Shown: piece after piece, positions 16,330 through 25,580 of the stretch | How positions within the stretch are numbered: position 1 is the stretch's first letter | Layout: every line of letters begins with the position of its first letter | Assembly (NCBI RefSeq): GCF_013745115.1 | Contig: NZ_CP051151.1 | Coordinates: forward strand, 806,001 to 870,000 | Direction of reading: 5' to 3' | DNA: 64,000 bases | Source of the DNA: Hujiaoplasma nucleasis | GTDB lineage: Bacteria; Bacillota_I; Bacilli_A; Izemoplasmatales; Hujiaoplasmataceae | Position numbers and translations under genes: made by a program | Notes under the pieces: model-generated | What the model saw: only the letters and a program-made list of their open reading frames with translations | Databases searched by the model: none | Told to the model about the DNA's origin: nothing

Positions 16330-16959
16330 TTATAAGTTTTTTGCAATGACATTTACAAGCGCAGCTTCAAGTCCCTTTATCGGAATAGGTAAAACCATTA
16401 ACTCAATATGAGAAGACAAGCGATCCAAATGAACTAAATTTTCGAGCAAATAAATATCATTGCTTAATAAATCTCTATGCATTTGTAACATATCACCTTC
16501 AACATATTCATAACTTGGTAAATCAGCTGCTAATAAACGAATATGATGCTTTTTTAAGAATTCTAAAATTGAAGGTTCAAATTTAGGATAGGTCCAATAA
16601 GCTTGAGTATTTATTTTATGTTCATGATTGGTTGAAATAATTAACATATCTTCTGCTTGATTGATATATTGATAAGCCAACTCTATATCTTTAGTTTTAA
16701 TGATCCCTGACTTAGCTTGGATAAAAATGACATTAGCTTTGCCTATAAACTGATTAAAATCAAGATGGTCTTCTTCATTTAAGACATGTGATTTATAATC
16801 CAAATGCGTACCCAAATGCATGGTTAAATATACTTGGGATAAAAGGTAATTATCTTTATCCCAAGTCTTAATTTTATTTATTTTTAGCCCTTCATCTCCA
16901 GGAAAAGCTAAGGTTGATTCATCAATTTCTAGAGATAAACTCAACCATTGTTCTTTCAT
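16330..16959 (-). CDS. Cyclase / kynurenine-formamidase-like metal hydrolase
   Basis: A 209-residue protein of the PF04199 family. The metal signature HxGTHxDxxxH is present as HLGTHLDYKSHV near residues 48-59, after the typical N-terminal WLSLSLEID and FPGD motif. Family members hydrolyse amides or esters such as N-formylkynurenine, but no kynurenine pathway is visible and the substrate is unknown. The start codon overlaps the glgP stop (ATGA), so it is the last gene of the glycogen operon; a link to glycogen is not established. Confidence 0.8.
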   Translation of the reverse strand: MKEQWLSLSLEIDESTLAFPGDEGLKINKIKTWDKDNYLLSQVYLTMHLGTHLDYKSHVLNEEDHLDFNQFIGKANVIFIQAKSGIIKTKDIELAYQYINQAEDMLIISTNHEHKINTQAYWTYPKFEPSILEFLKKHHIRLLAADLPSYEYVEGDMLQMHRDLLSNDIYLLENLVHLDRLSSHIELMVLPIPIKGLEAALVNVIAKNL

Positions 16960-19358
16960 GATAAAGAATCAATCTCCCAAATTTTTTGGCTATAATCTCT
17001 AATAGAACGATCTGAAGAAAACTCTCCTGATTTTCCAATATTGATTAATGCCATTTTAGCCCAATGACTTTGGTCTTTATAAGCTTCATTTACAAGTTCA
17101 GATGCTTTTAAGTAAGCATGGAAATCTTTAAGGACATAATAAGGATCTCTATTGACTAGATTTTCAAATATTTCTCTAAATTCTTCTCTATCAACTTGAT
17201 CAAAGAAACCATTAACCAATTGTTTTAGAAGTAAATTAATAGTCGAATCTGTTTCATATAAGGTTCTAGGATTGTATTTATGACTAGCATTTAAGGTGTT
17301 TACTTCATTTGCGTCTAATCCAAAAATATAGATATTATCATCACCAACAAGTTCTTTTATCTCAACATTGGCCCCATCTAAGGTTCCTAAAGTTAAGGCA
17401 CCATTCATCATAAATTTCATATTACCTGTCCCACTTGCCTCTTTTGAAGCTGTTGAAATTTGTTCAGACACATCACAAGCAGGCATAATCATTTCAGCAT
17501 AAGATACATTATAATTTTCTACAAATATTACTTTCAAATATGAATTGGTCTCAGGATCATTATTTACTTTAGTAGCTATCGTGTTAATTAATTTTATAAT
17601 CTTCTTAGCAAAGTGATAAGAACCTGCAGCTTTAGCACCGAAAATATAAGTGTGAGGTACATAATTTTCCCTATATTCTTTTGAAGTTTTCAACTGATGG
17701 TAAACATACATAATATGAATTGCATTCATTAGCTGGCGTTTATACTCATGTAGACGCTTCACTTGAATATCAAAAATAGAATTAGAATCAATTTCAATGC
17801 CTTGTTCTTCATAGATACGTTTAGCCAAAGCATCTTTTTTAATTTTTTTAATTTTCAAAAATTCTTTTTGAGTATTTTTATCATCAACAAATTCTAATAA
17901 CTTTTCTAAGTCTTTAGGATTTTTTTGATATTCTTGGCCAATCTTCTTATTTAAAAATTCACTTAATTCAGGATTTGAATGTAATAACCATCTACGATGA
18001 GTAATACCATTGGTGATATTAACAAATTTATTAGGATATAAATCATTAAAATCCTTCATCTCTATATTCTTCAATATATCTGTGTGTAGTTTAGCAACAC
18101 CATTGACGGAGAATGAAGAAATAATACATAAATGCGCCATTCTAACTTCATTATGATTAATGATTCTTAAATCATTAATTTTATCAATTGATTCTCCATC
18201 TTGATTCATTTTCTCAACAAAACGACGGTCTATTTCTTCGATTAATTGATAGACTCTTGGTAATAAAGGTTGAATAATATTTACAGACCAACGTTCTAAA
18301 GCTTCAGCTAAAATCGTATGATTCGTATAAGCAAAAGTATGGTTCGTAATGTCCCACGCCTTATCCCAAGACATATGTTCTTCATCTAATAATATTCTCA
18401 TCATTTCAGGAATTAATAAAGCTGGATGTGTATCATTAATATGAATCACATTCTTTTCAGCAAAATTATCCATAGTATTATATTTAGCTTTATGTTTTTT
18501 TATAATGCTTTTTAAACCGGCAGCTGATAAGAAATATTGTTGCTTAAGTCTTAAAGTTTTCCCTTCATGGGTAGAATCATCAGGATATAAGAAACCAGAA
18601 ATTTGTTCTAATTCACTTTCATATTCAAAAGGTGACTTATATTCAGGATAACGTTTATCTGGTTCTGCAGACCAAATTCTTAATTGATTAACAAAACCAT
18701 TATCATCTCCAATGATTGGAATATCATAAGGCACTGCACGAATGAATTCTCCCGGTTTATAAACCATATCTCCATTATGATATTCTACATGGCCATAGAA
18801 AGGAATAGATTCTGATTCTTCGGTTTTTCTAACTTCCCATACATAGCCATCATTTAACCAGTTGTCTGGTCTTTCTTCTTGATAACCATTTTTTATACGT
18901 TGTCTAAATAACCCATAACGATAACGGATACAGTTACCTGAACCAGGTATTTTTAAAGAAGCCATTGAGTCTAAGAAACAAGCTGCTAAACGACCTAGTC
19001 CACCATTTCCTAGACCTGGATCAGATTCATAATCTTCGACCTCATTTAAATCAAAACCTAATGATTTAAAACCTGCCTCAGCTACATCTCTAATTCCTAA
19101 ATTAATTAAGTTATTGGTAATTAAACGGCCCAATAAGAATTCCATTGAAAAATAATGAATTTGTTTGGCATCTTCTTTTTCTATTTTTTCATGAGTATCT
19201 ATCCATTGGTCAGCCATTTCTTCTTTAACCAACATACCTAGAACATGATATCTTTCTCTTATGGTTGAATCTTTAACATCTTTGAAATAAGTTTTTCTTA
19301 AACGATCTTTAAATACTTTTTCAAATTTATTACTTGTTGAAAATATTTCCTTTTTCAT
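16956..19358 (-). CDS. glgP: Glycogen phosphorylase
   Basis: Releases glucose-1-phosphate from glycogen ends by phosphorolysis. Its 800 residues match family length. The PLP signature EASGTGNMKFMMNGALTLG, containing the Schiff-base lysine, is intact near residues 638-656, as are YRYGLFRQRIKNGYQ, HINDTHPAL and NITNGITHRRW. The N-terminal allosteric phosphoserine region of animal enzymes is absent, as in other bacteria. ATG follows AGAGGAGA, 16 bases after the glgD/A fusion. Degradation and synthesis genes are in one operon, so control must lie at enzyme level. Confidence 0.97.
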   Translation of the reverse strand: MKKEIFSTSNKFEKVFKDRLRKTYFKDVKDSTIRERYHVLGMLVKEEMADQWIDTHEKIEKEDAKQIHYFSMEFLLGRLITNNLINLGIRDVAEAGFKSLGFDLNEVEDYESDPGLGNGGLGRLAACFLDSMASLKIPGSGNCIRYRYGLFRQRIKNGYQEERPDNWLNDGYVWEVRKTEESESIPFYGHVEYHNGDMVYKPGEFIRAVPYDIPIIGDDNGFVNQLRIWSAEPDKRYPEYKSPFEYESELEQISGFLYPDDSTHEGKTLRLKQQYFLSAAGLKSIIKKHKAKYNTMDNFAEKNVIHINDTHPALLIPEMMRILLDEEHMSWDKAWDITNHTFAYTNHTILAEALERWSVNIIQPLLPRVYQLIEEIDRRFVEKMNQDGESIDKINDLRIINHNEVRMAHLCIISSFSVNGVAKLHTDILKNIEMKDFNDLYPNKFVNITNGITHRRWLLHSNPELSEFLNKKIGQEYQKNPKDLEKLLEFVDDKNTQKEFLKIKKIKKDALAKRIYEEQGIEIDSNSIFDIQVKRLHEYKRQLMNAIHIMYVYHQLKTSKEYRENYVPHTYIFGAKAAGSYHFAKKIIKLINTIATKVNNDPETNSYLKVIFVENYNVSYAEMIMPACDVSEQISTASKEASGTGNMKFMMNGALTLGTLDGANVEIKELVGDDNIYIFGLDANEVNTLNASHKYNPRTLYETDSTINLLLKQLVNGFFDQVDREEFREIFENLVNRDPYYVLKDFHAYLKASELVNEAYKDQSHWAKMALINIGKSGEFSSDRSIRDYSQKIWEIDSLS

Positions 19359-19374
19359 AATAATCTCTCCTCTT

Positions 19375-21792
19375 TTAAACCATCATCTCATATAACTCTA
19401 TATATTTGATGGCTGAATCTTTTATAGTAAAACGGGAATTCATGGCATTAATGATTAACTGATGCCAATCATTAGGATGGTTTTTATAGATTGAATAAGC
19501 AAATTCTAATTGAAAGACCAAATCTCTTACATCAAAATTATAAAACTTAAAGCCATTACCACGTTTACTTGATAAATCATAATGGTCTACAGTATCATTT
19601 AAACCACCAGTTTGTCTCACCAATGGAATGGTACCGTATTTTAAAGCAATCATTTGCCCCAAACCACAAGGTTCTACCCTAGAAGGCATTAAAAATAAAT
19701 CAGCCCCAGCATAGATATAATTAGGATTGGTCGCATCATAAGTCAAGTTGACACTAACCTGATTAGGGAACTGCTTTTCTAAATTTCTTAGATTATCTAA
19801 ATACTTTTCTTGTCCAGTTCCTAATATCACAAATTGAATTTGAGGATTTTTAAGAATTTCATATAAGGCTGGTAATATGATATCAAATCCTTTTTGTTCA
19901 ACAATCCTTGTGACCATACCAATAATAAAGAAATCTTTAGAAAGAGTCAAGCCTAATTTTTTCTGTAGGTCTTCTTTATTTCTTGGTTTTGCGGAAAAAA
20001 CATTGACCAAATCATATTTTTGATAAATATCCAAATCATTTTTTGGACCAACATTTTCACTGACACCATTTAAAATACCATAAAAATCCCTTGCTCGTCT
20101 TTGAATAGCATCCACAAGATTTTTAGAATAATATTCATAAGCTAACTCATCTTTATAGGTTTCAGATACAGTTGATACTTTATCGGCTAGATGAATACCT
20201 GTTTCTAGAAAATTTAAAGCATTGGGTCTAAAAAAATTATATGCTGTTTTTACTTTTAATTTACTTAAAACCCTTTGAGTGAATTTCCCTTGATATTCGA
20301 TATTATGAATAGTTAATAAAGTCTTTATCTTCATTCCATATTCTTTTAATAGCATAGGAATTAAGGCGCTATGCCAATCATGAACATGAATGACGTTAGG
20401 AAATGACTCTAAATACTCTAAAAAGTCAATAACAGCTAGACTGAAGAAAGCAAATCTTTCATCATCATCTGGATAACCATAAATTTTATCCCTATCAAAA
20501 AATTGATAAGTCTCAATAAAATAATATACGGTATTTTCATTGTTTAAAGCATATAAAGAAGCCTTATACTGATCATCACCAAAGTCAATGGTTTTATCCC
20601 CAACATGTTTAAGTAATAATTCATAATTTTCAAAAATTTTAGGATACATTGGCATAATCACTAATGATTTTTTTCCTAGACTAGAGTAGGCTTCAGCATT
20701 AGCACCCACAACATCAGCCAAACCTCCTGTTTTCATAAAGGGTTGAACTTCAGCTGAGACCTGTAAAATGGTCAATCCTTTTTCAGTTGTGACGATTTGT
20801 TTTTTTTCAGATACAAATAACTGGTCTATGGTACCTAGGACTTTTGCGTGATCAATAACCTTTGTTTCTTTATCCAAAATTGAATATTGCACTTGGGCAT
20901 TTTCGCCTATATCAGCATGGTTCATTAAAACCGAATGATAGACTTTGGCATTTTTCCTAACATGAACTTTTCGTCCAATGACTGAATGGTATACTTCTCC
21001 TTCAATTACAGCTCCTGAAGCAATTATAGAATTCTTCACAACAGCTGATTCACCATACCTTGTTGGAGCGGACATGGTTTCTTTAGAATAAATAGGCCAA
21101 TCTTTAATAAAGATTTCTTGTCGAACCTGTTCATTCATTAACTGCATATTAGCATTAAACAAACCCCTTGATGATTCGATTAGAAATGAAGATTGTTCTA
21201 TGCGATGAGCTGCCTTTTTTAAACTAGAAGAAAAATCAAAAACATCTGATAAATTCCTATATTGAATTTGATCATACTTAGAAATATAATCAATCAATAA
21301 TTCTTTATTGATTATATAAATCTTTAAACGCTCATAATCACTCCCAACAAAAGTAGACAGGTCTAAATCAGCATCAATATGCTTATCTAATAGAGACATA
21401 TAATCGATATTGATGACTACGTTGGCTGGTGTAATCAAGGCATACTCTTGACTTGAACGTTTAAAATATTCTATGTGTTCATACATTCTTTGAAAAGAAA
21501 TTTCATGGTCAATGGTATTGGTTAATACTTTGGGAGGTAAAATAAAAATACCATCCTTCCGACGGTTTAAATCCCAACGGTTACCAGAACCAATTTGGTC
21601 AGATAAAGAACGATAATTACCATAAGGAAAAATAGCGACATTATATATTTTTGAATTTTTACAATTAGACAAAGTAAAATCAATCAAACGATACTTAGCC
21701 CCAAAAGGCATAGCCCCTGGAACACGATGTCTGGTTAAGTGAGAGAAACTGCCTTGATTTGTTGCATCAACGACCACAAATAAATTATTCAC
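19375..21792 (-). CDS. glgA: GlgD-GlgA fusion: inactive ADP-glucose pyrophosphorylase-like domain joined to glycogen synthase
   Basis: One continuous 805-residue frame. Residues 1 to about 333 are GlgD-like: PGAMPFGAKYRLIDFTLSN matches nucleotidyltransferases, but the catalytic GGxGTRL loop is replaced by VVVDATNQGSF, as in regulatory GlgD; a left-handed beta-helix follows (about 255-330). From about 338 the GT5 glycogen synthase begins (LTILQVSAEVQPFMKTGGLADVVG, the ADP-glucose-binding KxGGL loop) and ends with the EPCGLGQMIALKYGTIPLVR block. In Bacillus the two are separate genes. GTG 21792 is chosen because AGGTGA precedes it; GTG 21801 would add three residues. It overlaps glgC by 8 bases. 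Confidence 0.93.
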   Translation of the reverse strand: MNNLFVVVDATNQGSFSHLTRHRVPGAMPFGAKYRLIDFTLSNCKNSKIYNVAIFPYGNYRSLSDQIGSGNRWDLNRRKDGIFILPPKVLTNTIDHEISFQRMYEHIEYFKRSSQEYALITPANVVINIDYMSLLDKHIDADLDLSTFVGSDYERLKIYIINKELLIDYISKYDQIQYRNLSDVFDFSSSLKKAAHRIEQSSFLIESSRGLFNANMQLMNEQVRQEIFIKDWPIYSKETMSAPTRYGESAVVKNSIIASGAVIEGEVYHSVIGRKVHVRKNAKVYHSVLMNHADIGENAQVQYSILDKETKVIDHAKVLGTIDQLFVSEKKQIVTTEKGLTILQVSAEVQPFMKTGGLADVVGANAEAYSSLGKKSLVIMPMYPKIFENYELLLKHVGDKTIDFGDDQYKASLYALNNENTVYYFIETYQFFDRDKIYGYPDDDERFAFFSLAVIDFLEYLESFPNVIHVHDWHSALIPMLLKEYGMKIKTLLTIHNIEYQGKFTQRVLSKLKVKTAYNFFRPNALNFLETGIHLADKVSTVSETYKDELAYEYYSKNLVDAIQRRARDFYGILNGVSENVGPKNDLDIYQKYDLVNVFSAKPRNKEDLQKKLGLTLSKDFFIIGMVTRIVEQKGFDIILPALYEILKNPQIQFVILGTGQEKYLDNLRNLEKQFPNQVSVNLTYDATNPNYIYAGADLFLMPSRVEPCGLGQMIALKYGTIPLVRQTGGLNDTVDHYDLSSKRGNGFKFYNFDVRDLVFQLEFAYSIYKNHPNDWHQLIINAMNSRFTIKDSAIKYIELYEMMV

Positions 21793-22912
21793 GAATCTCA
21801 CCTACTTTAAAAAGGTTATCTTCTGTAATTAAAATACAATGTTCATTTATTGAATGATAATGATCGGGAATTTTTACTCCTTCATTGATAATTGCCTTCT
21901 CTATATGAGCCTTATAGCCTATTTCAACACCAGACAAGATAACACAATCTTTAACCAATGAGTTTTTCTTCATATGAACCTGATAAGCAAGGGTTGAGTG
22001 AATAACATGCCCATTGATCAAACATGCATCAGCGATCACTGATGATTGAACCAAACCATCATTTAAAACTATATGAGGATCTAAATTCAATGATCTTGAA
22101 AAAATCGGTAAGTTTTTTGAAGAATTTAAACCTAAAAAATGTTCATCATTTAACATATCCATATTGGCTTCATAAAGGGACTCTAAAGTTCCAACATCCC
22201 GCCAATAACCCTTAAATTCATAAGATAATATCTTATAATTTTGATGAATAGCTTCTGGGATAATATCACTGCCAAAGTCTAATAAATCTTTTTCAGAAAA
22301 CAACAGAGATTTTAAGACCTCTGTTTTAAAAATATATATACCCATTGAAACTAAATTTGATGATGGATGATTAGGTTTTTCAGTAAAGGATAATAAATGG
22401 CCGCTTGGATCAGTTTCAACAATACCAAAGCGATATAAATCTGATTGATTAAGTCTTGTGGAAGCCACAAGAATATCACTTTGGTCTTCATCAATGGCTT
22501 GAATCATTTTGTTATAGTCCATTTTGTATATATGATCTCCTGGCAATATTAAAACATATTGACTTTGATAGTGGTCAATAAAATCAAAAAACTGTTTGAC
22601 TGCATGACCAGTTCCCTTTTGCCATTCAATGGCATCTTTCTTTAAATAAGGGGTTAAGAACCTTATTCCCCCATCAGTGTAGTCTAAATCCCAAGAAGAA
22701 CCATTACCAATATAATTCATTAAATCCATGGGTTCGTATTGGGTCACTAAGCCACAAACATCAATATGAGAATGGCTTAGATTGCTTAATGTAAAATCTA
22801 TTAAGCGATATTTTCCACCAAAAGAAATGGCTGGTTTAGCCTTTCCTTTGGTCATATCCCCTAATCTTGTGCCCTTGCCTCCAACCAAAATCATTGAGAT
22901 GATTTTTTTCAT
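21785..22912 (-). CDS. glgC: Glucose-1-phosphate adenylyltransferase (ADP-glucose pyrophosphorylase)
   Basis: Makes ADP-glucose, the committed step of glycogen synthesis. The catalytic loop MILVGGKGTRLGDMTKGKAKP is complete, unlike in the GlgD part of the next gene; PGDHIYKMDY (metal Asp) and SFTEKP also fit. A C-terminal beta-helix domain carries hexapeptide repeats. Its 375 residues are typical. In Bacillus the active enzyme is a GlgC-GlgD heterotetramer; here the GlgD partner is tethered to the synthase. ATG follows AAGGTGG, 9 bases after glgB. Confidence 0.97.
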   Translation of the reverse strand: MKKIISMILVGGKGTRLGDMTKGKAKPAISFGGKYRLIDFTLSNLSHSHIDVCGLVTQYEPMDLMNYIGNGSSWDLDYTDGGIRFLTPYLKKDAIEWQKGTGHAVKQFFDFIDHYQSQYVLILPGDHIYKMDYNKMIQAIDEDQSDILVASTRLNQSDLYRFGIVETDPSGHLLSFTEKPNHPSSNLVSMGIYIFKTEVLKSLLFSEKDLLDFGSDIIPEAIHQNYKILSYEFKGYWRDVGTLESLYEANMDMLNDEHFLGLNSSKNLPIFSRSLNLDPHIVLNDGLVQSSVIADACLINGHVIHSTLAYQVHMKKNSLVKDCVILSGVEIGYKAHIEKAIINEGVKIPDHYHSINEHCILITEDNLFKVGEIRE

Positions 22913-22921
22913 GGAACCACC

Positions 22922-24778
22922 TTACTTTCTAAGTTTAAAGACTTGAATTGCGAGTGGTGCGATTACTATTTGAATAGACTGTTCAAACCCATGATGAGCA
23001 AAATCTTGACTGACAGGATCTAAGCCATTGTAGGTATTTGAACCTTCATATTTATCTAAATCTGAATTAATAATTTCTTGATATACACCTTTTTTTGGTA
23101 TGCCAATACGATAGTCATGATATACCATAGGTGTCATATTTAATACAACCAAACAAAAATCACCCTTTGAATCATACCTTAAGAAAGAAAAGATACTTTG
23201 TTCTGCATTGTTAGAATCAACCCATTTAAAGCCGTTGGATTGATAATCAAGTTCATAAAAACAAGGATTCTCATGGTAGACTTTAACCATGTCTTTAAAA
23301 AACAAATTGGCCTTTTGATGCATAGGATATTGGAATAAATGCCAATCTAACTGACTCGTATCCCTCCACTCATGCATATGTCCAAACTCTTCACCCATAA
23401 ACATAAGTTTTTTTCCTGGATGAGTGACTTGTAAACCAACCAATAAACGATAGTTAGCAAATTTTTGCCAATAATCTCCTGGCATTTTTTCTACTAATGA
23501 ATGTTTACCATGGACCACTTCATCATGTGACAAGGCCAAAACAAACCTTTCAGAATGATGATATACCATAGCGAAATTTATATAATGGTGATGGTATTTT
23601 CTATAGATAGGGTCTTTTTCAAAATACTTCAAGGTATCATTCATCCAACCCATATTCCACTTATAATCAAAGCCAACGCCTCCATCATGAACAGGAGCGG
23701 TTAATTTTGGGAAAGTTGATGAATCTTCAGCAAACAATAAAACAGAAGAATCATAGGCTTTTACAGTATTTGATAACGTTTTTAAGAAGTCTAAAGCGCC
23801 CATATTGGTTCCTCTAGATGGGTCTCCTAAATAATGAAGAATGTTTGAAACAGCATCAATTCTAAATCCATCAATATGGAAGTAATCCATCCAAAAACGA
23901 GCATTAGATAGTAGAAAAGAACGAGTTGTTCCCTTGCCCAAGTCAAGATTTATAGTCCCCCATACTTCATTTTCCCTGATTGAATCATCAGAATATTCAT
24001 AAAGATAAGACCCATCAAATTTATATAAACCATGAGCATCTTTAGAAATATGTGATGGAACCCAATCCAATATCACACCAATCCCAGCTTGGTGTAAACG
24101 GTCTATCAAATAGAAAAGATCCTTGGGCACACCAAATCTAGAGGTAGCTGAATAATATCCTGTAGCTTGGTAACCCCATGATTCATCTAAAGGATGTTCA
24201 GCCAGAGGCATCATTTCAACATGAGTAAAACCATGATCTAATAGGTAGGGAATTAATAAGTCTACCAAGTCATTATATTTATTAAAAGTAAAATCTGGTT
24301 TTCTCATCCATGAACCTAAATGCATTTCATAAATGACCATAGGTTCTTTGAAAGAATTTCTTTTCTTGCGGTTTTTCATATACTTGGAATCATTCCAAGT
24401 ATAACCTTCAATATCATAGACTTTAGAAGATGTTTCTGGCCTAAAATCAGAGAAAAAAGCATAAGGATCTGACTTAAAAATAGTTTCATTTTGATAAGTC
24501 ACAAAGCAATACTTATATTTCTCCCATTCAGATAAACCTTCAATATAAAGTGAAAACACACCCGCATCATCGATTTTATTCATGATGTGTGTACGAGAAT
24601 CCCATGAATTGAAATCACCAACAATAGAGGCAATTCTAGCATTTGGTGCATATACCGTAAACTCAACACCTAAAATCTTTTGGTTTTTATCCTTGACTAT
24701 ATGGGCACCAAAATGTTTGTACGCTTGAAGTAATTGTCCATTGTCAAATAAATACATGATTTCACTATTCATATTCAT
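22922..24778 (-). CDS. glgB: 1,4-alpha-glucan branching enzyme (GH13/CBM48)
   Basis: Introduces alpha-1,6 branches into glycogen. The 618 residues carry an N-terminal CBM48 domain (VYAPNARIASIVGDFNSW) and the GH13 barrel with region I DWVPSH, region II DGFRIDAVSNI (nucleophile), region III AEDSS (acid) and region IV LALSHDEVVHGKHS, the branching-enzyme hallmark. The start overlaps recX by 14 bases; GGAGAAG lies upstream. First glg gene in the operon. Confidence 0.97.
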   Translation of the reverse strand: MNMNSEIMYLFDNGQLLQAYKHFGAHIVKDKNQKILGVEFTVYAPNARIASIVGDFNSWDSRTHIMNKIDDAGVFSLYIEGLSEWEKYKYCFVTYQNETIFKSDPYAFFSDFRPETSSKVYDIEGYTWNDSKYMKNRKKRNSFKEPMVIYEMHLGSWMRKPDFTFNKYNDLVDLLIPYLLDHGFTHVEMMPLAEHPLDESWGYQATGYYSATSRFGVPKDLFYLIDRLHQAGIGVILDWVPSHISKDAHGLYKFDGSYLYEYSDDSIRENEVWGTINLDLGKGTTRSFLLSNARFWMDYFHIDGFRIDAVSNILHYLGDPSRGTNMGALDFLKTLSNTVKAYDSSVLLFAEDSSTFPKLTAPVHDGGVGFDYKWNMGWMNDTLKYFEKDPIYRKYHHHYINFAMVYHHSERFVLALSHDEVVHGKHSLVEKMPGDYWQKFANYRLLVGLQVTHPGKKLMFMGEEFGHMHEWRDTSQLDWHLFQYPMHQKANLFFKDMVKVYHENPCFYELDYQSNGFKWVDSNNAEQSIFSFLRYDSKGDFCLVVLNMTPMVYHDYRIGIPKKGVYQEIINSDLDKYEGSNTYNGLDPVSQDFAHHGFEQSIQIVIAPLAIQVFKLRK

Positions 24779-25580
24779 TTGCTTCTTCTCCTTTTAATAT
24801 CTGAATTATTTTATGGTAACTATAACCTTTTTGCATTAACTTTGGAAGGATAAAATCCCTAAAAGATTGACTTTGATTACTTTTCTTATACTTTCTTAAA
24901 TAATTATCATAATCTTTTTCTAAGGCCACATCTTCATCGATTTCATCTTCGATATGACTTGACATTCTTTCAACTATTTCTTGAATCAAATCATAATCAT
25001 AACCCTTATTTACAAGGTATGCTTTTAAAGATTCTTTAATCTTATATATGGGCTTATTTTTTGATGATTTCACTCTCTTTTCAACTAAAGTTTGAATATT
25101 CTCAGTCATTAATTGCTTAGAATATTGATGAAGATGTCTATCAATCATTGACTGAGAAATTCCTTTTTGTAGTAAATCAAAAGTAATTTTATTGGGTCCA
25201 ATCATCCGAAAATGACTATACTCATCAATGTATTGTTTGGTATATAAGTCATCATCAATAATCTTAGCTGTTTTTAATTTATCAATGTACTTTGCTTTAG
25301 CCTTTTCAGGAATTGAAAACTGGTCTAAATACTTACTGGCTTCTAATTCTGTACGAGCTTTAAATGTCGCATAGTGCAATAACTTTTGACGATAATTATC
25401 ATGTTTTATTGCTTCTTTTAAGTCTAAAAAGTCTTTTTTTTCAAGGACTTTACCTTTAACTAAACGAAATTCTAAGATGATTTCGTCAGAAACCTCAAAT
25501 TCAATACTTTTTTCTTGGTGTTTCAAGGATAAAATATATTTGTTTTTATTTTTTTCTATTTGATTTACTTGATAGATCAT
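24765..25580 (-). CDS. recX: Regulatory protein RecX
   Basis: RecX inhibits RecA filaments and strand exchange. The 271 residues contain three-helix repeats typical of the family, e.g. LLHYATFKARTELEASKYLD, then IDDDLYTKQYIDEYSH and PNKITFDLLQKGISQSMIDR, with a basic N-terminal extension as in Gram-positive RecX (Bacillus about 264). It is linked by ATGA overlap to prfB and by a 14-base overlap to glgB, so a recombination regulator is embedded between translation and glycogen genes. Confidence 0.88.
   Translation of the reverse strand: MIYQVNQIEKNKNKYILSLKHQEKSIEFEVSDEIILEFRLVKGKVLEKKDFLDLKEAIKHDNYRQKLLHYATFKARTELEASKYLDQFSIPEKAKAKYIDKLKTAKIIDDDLYTKQYIDEYSHFRMIGPNKITFDLLQKGISQSMIDRHLHQYSKQLMTENIQTLVEKRVKSSKNKPIYKIKESLKAYLVNKGYDYDLIQEIVERMSSHIEDEIDEDVALEKDYDNYLRKYKKSNQSQSFRDFILPKLMQKGYSYHKIIQILKGEEANEYE

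Noticed and set aside
20700-20860. Frameshift artefact joining glgD and glgA
   Set aside because: The frame is continuous and the linker between beta-helix and synthase start is short and ordinary. Raw reads would still be worth a look.
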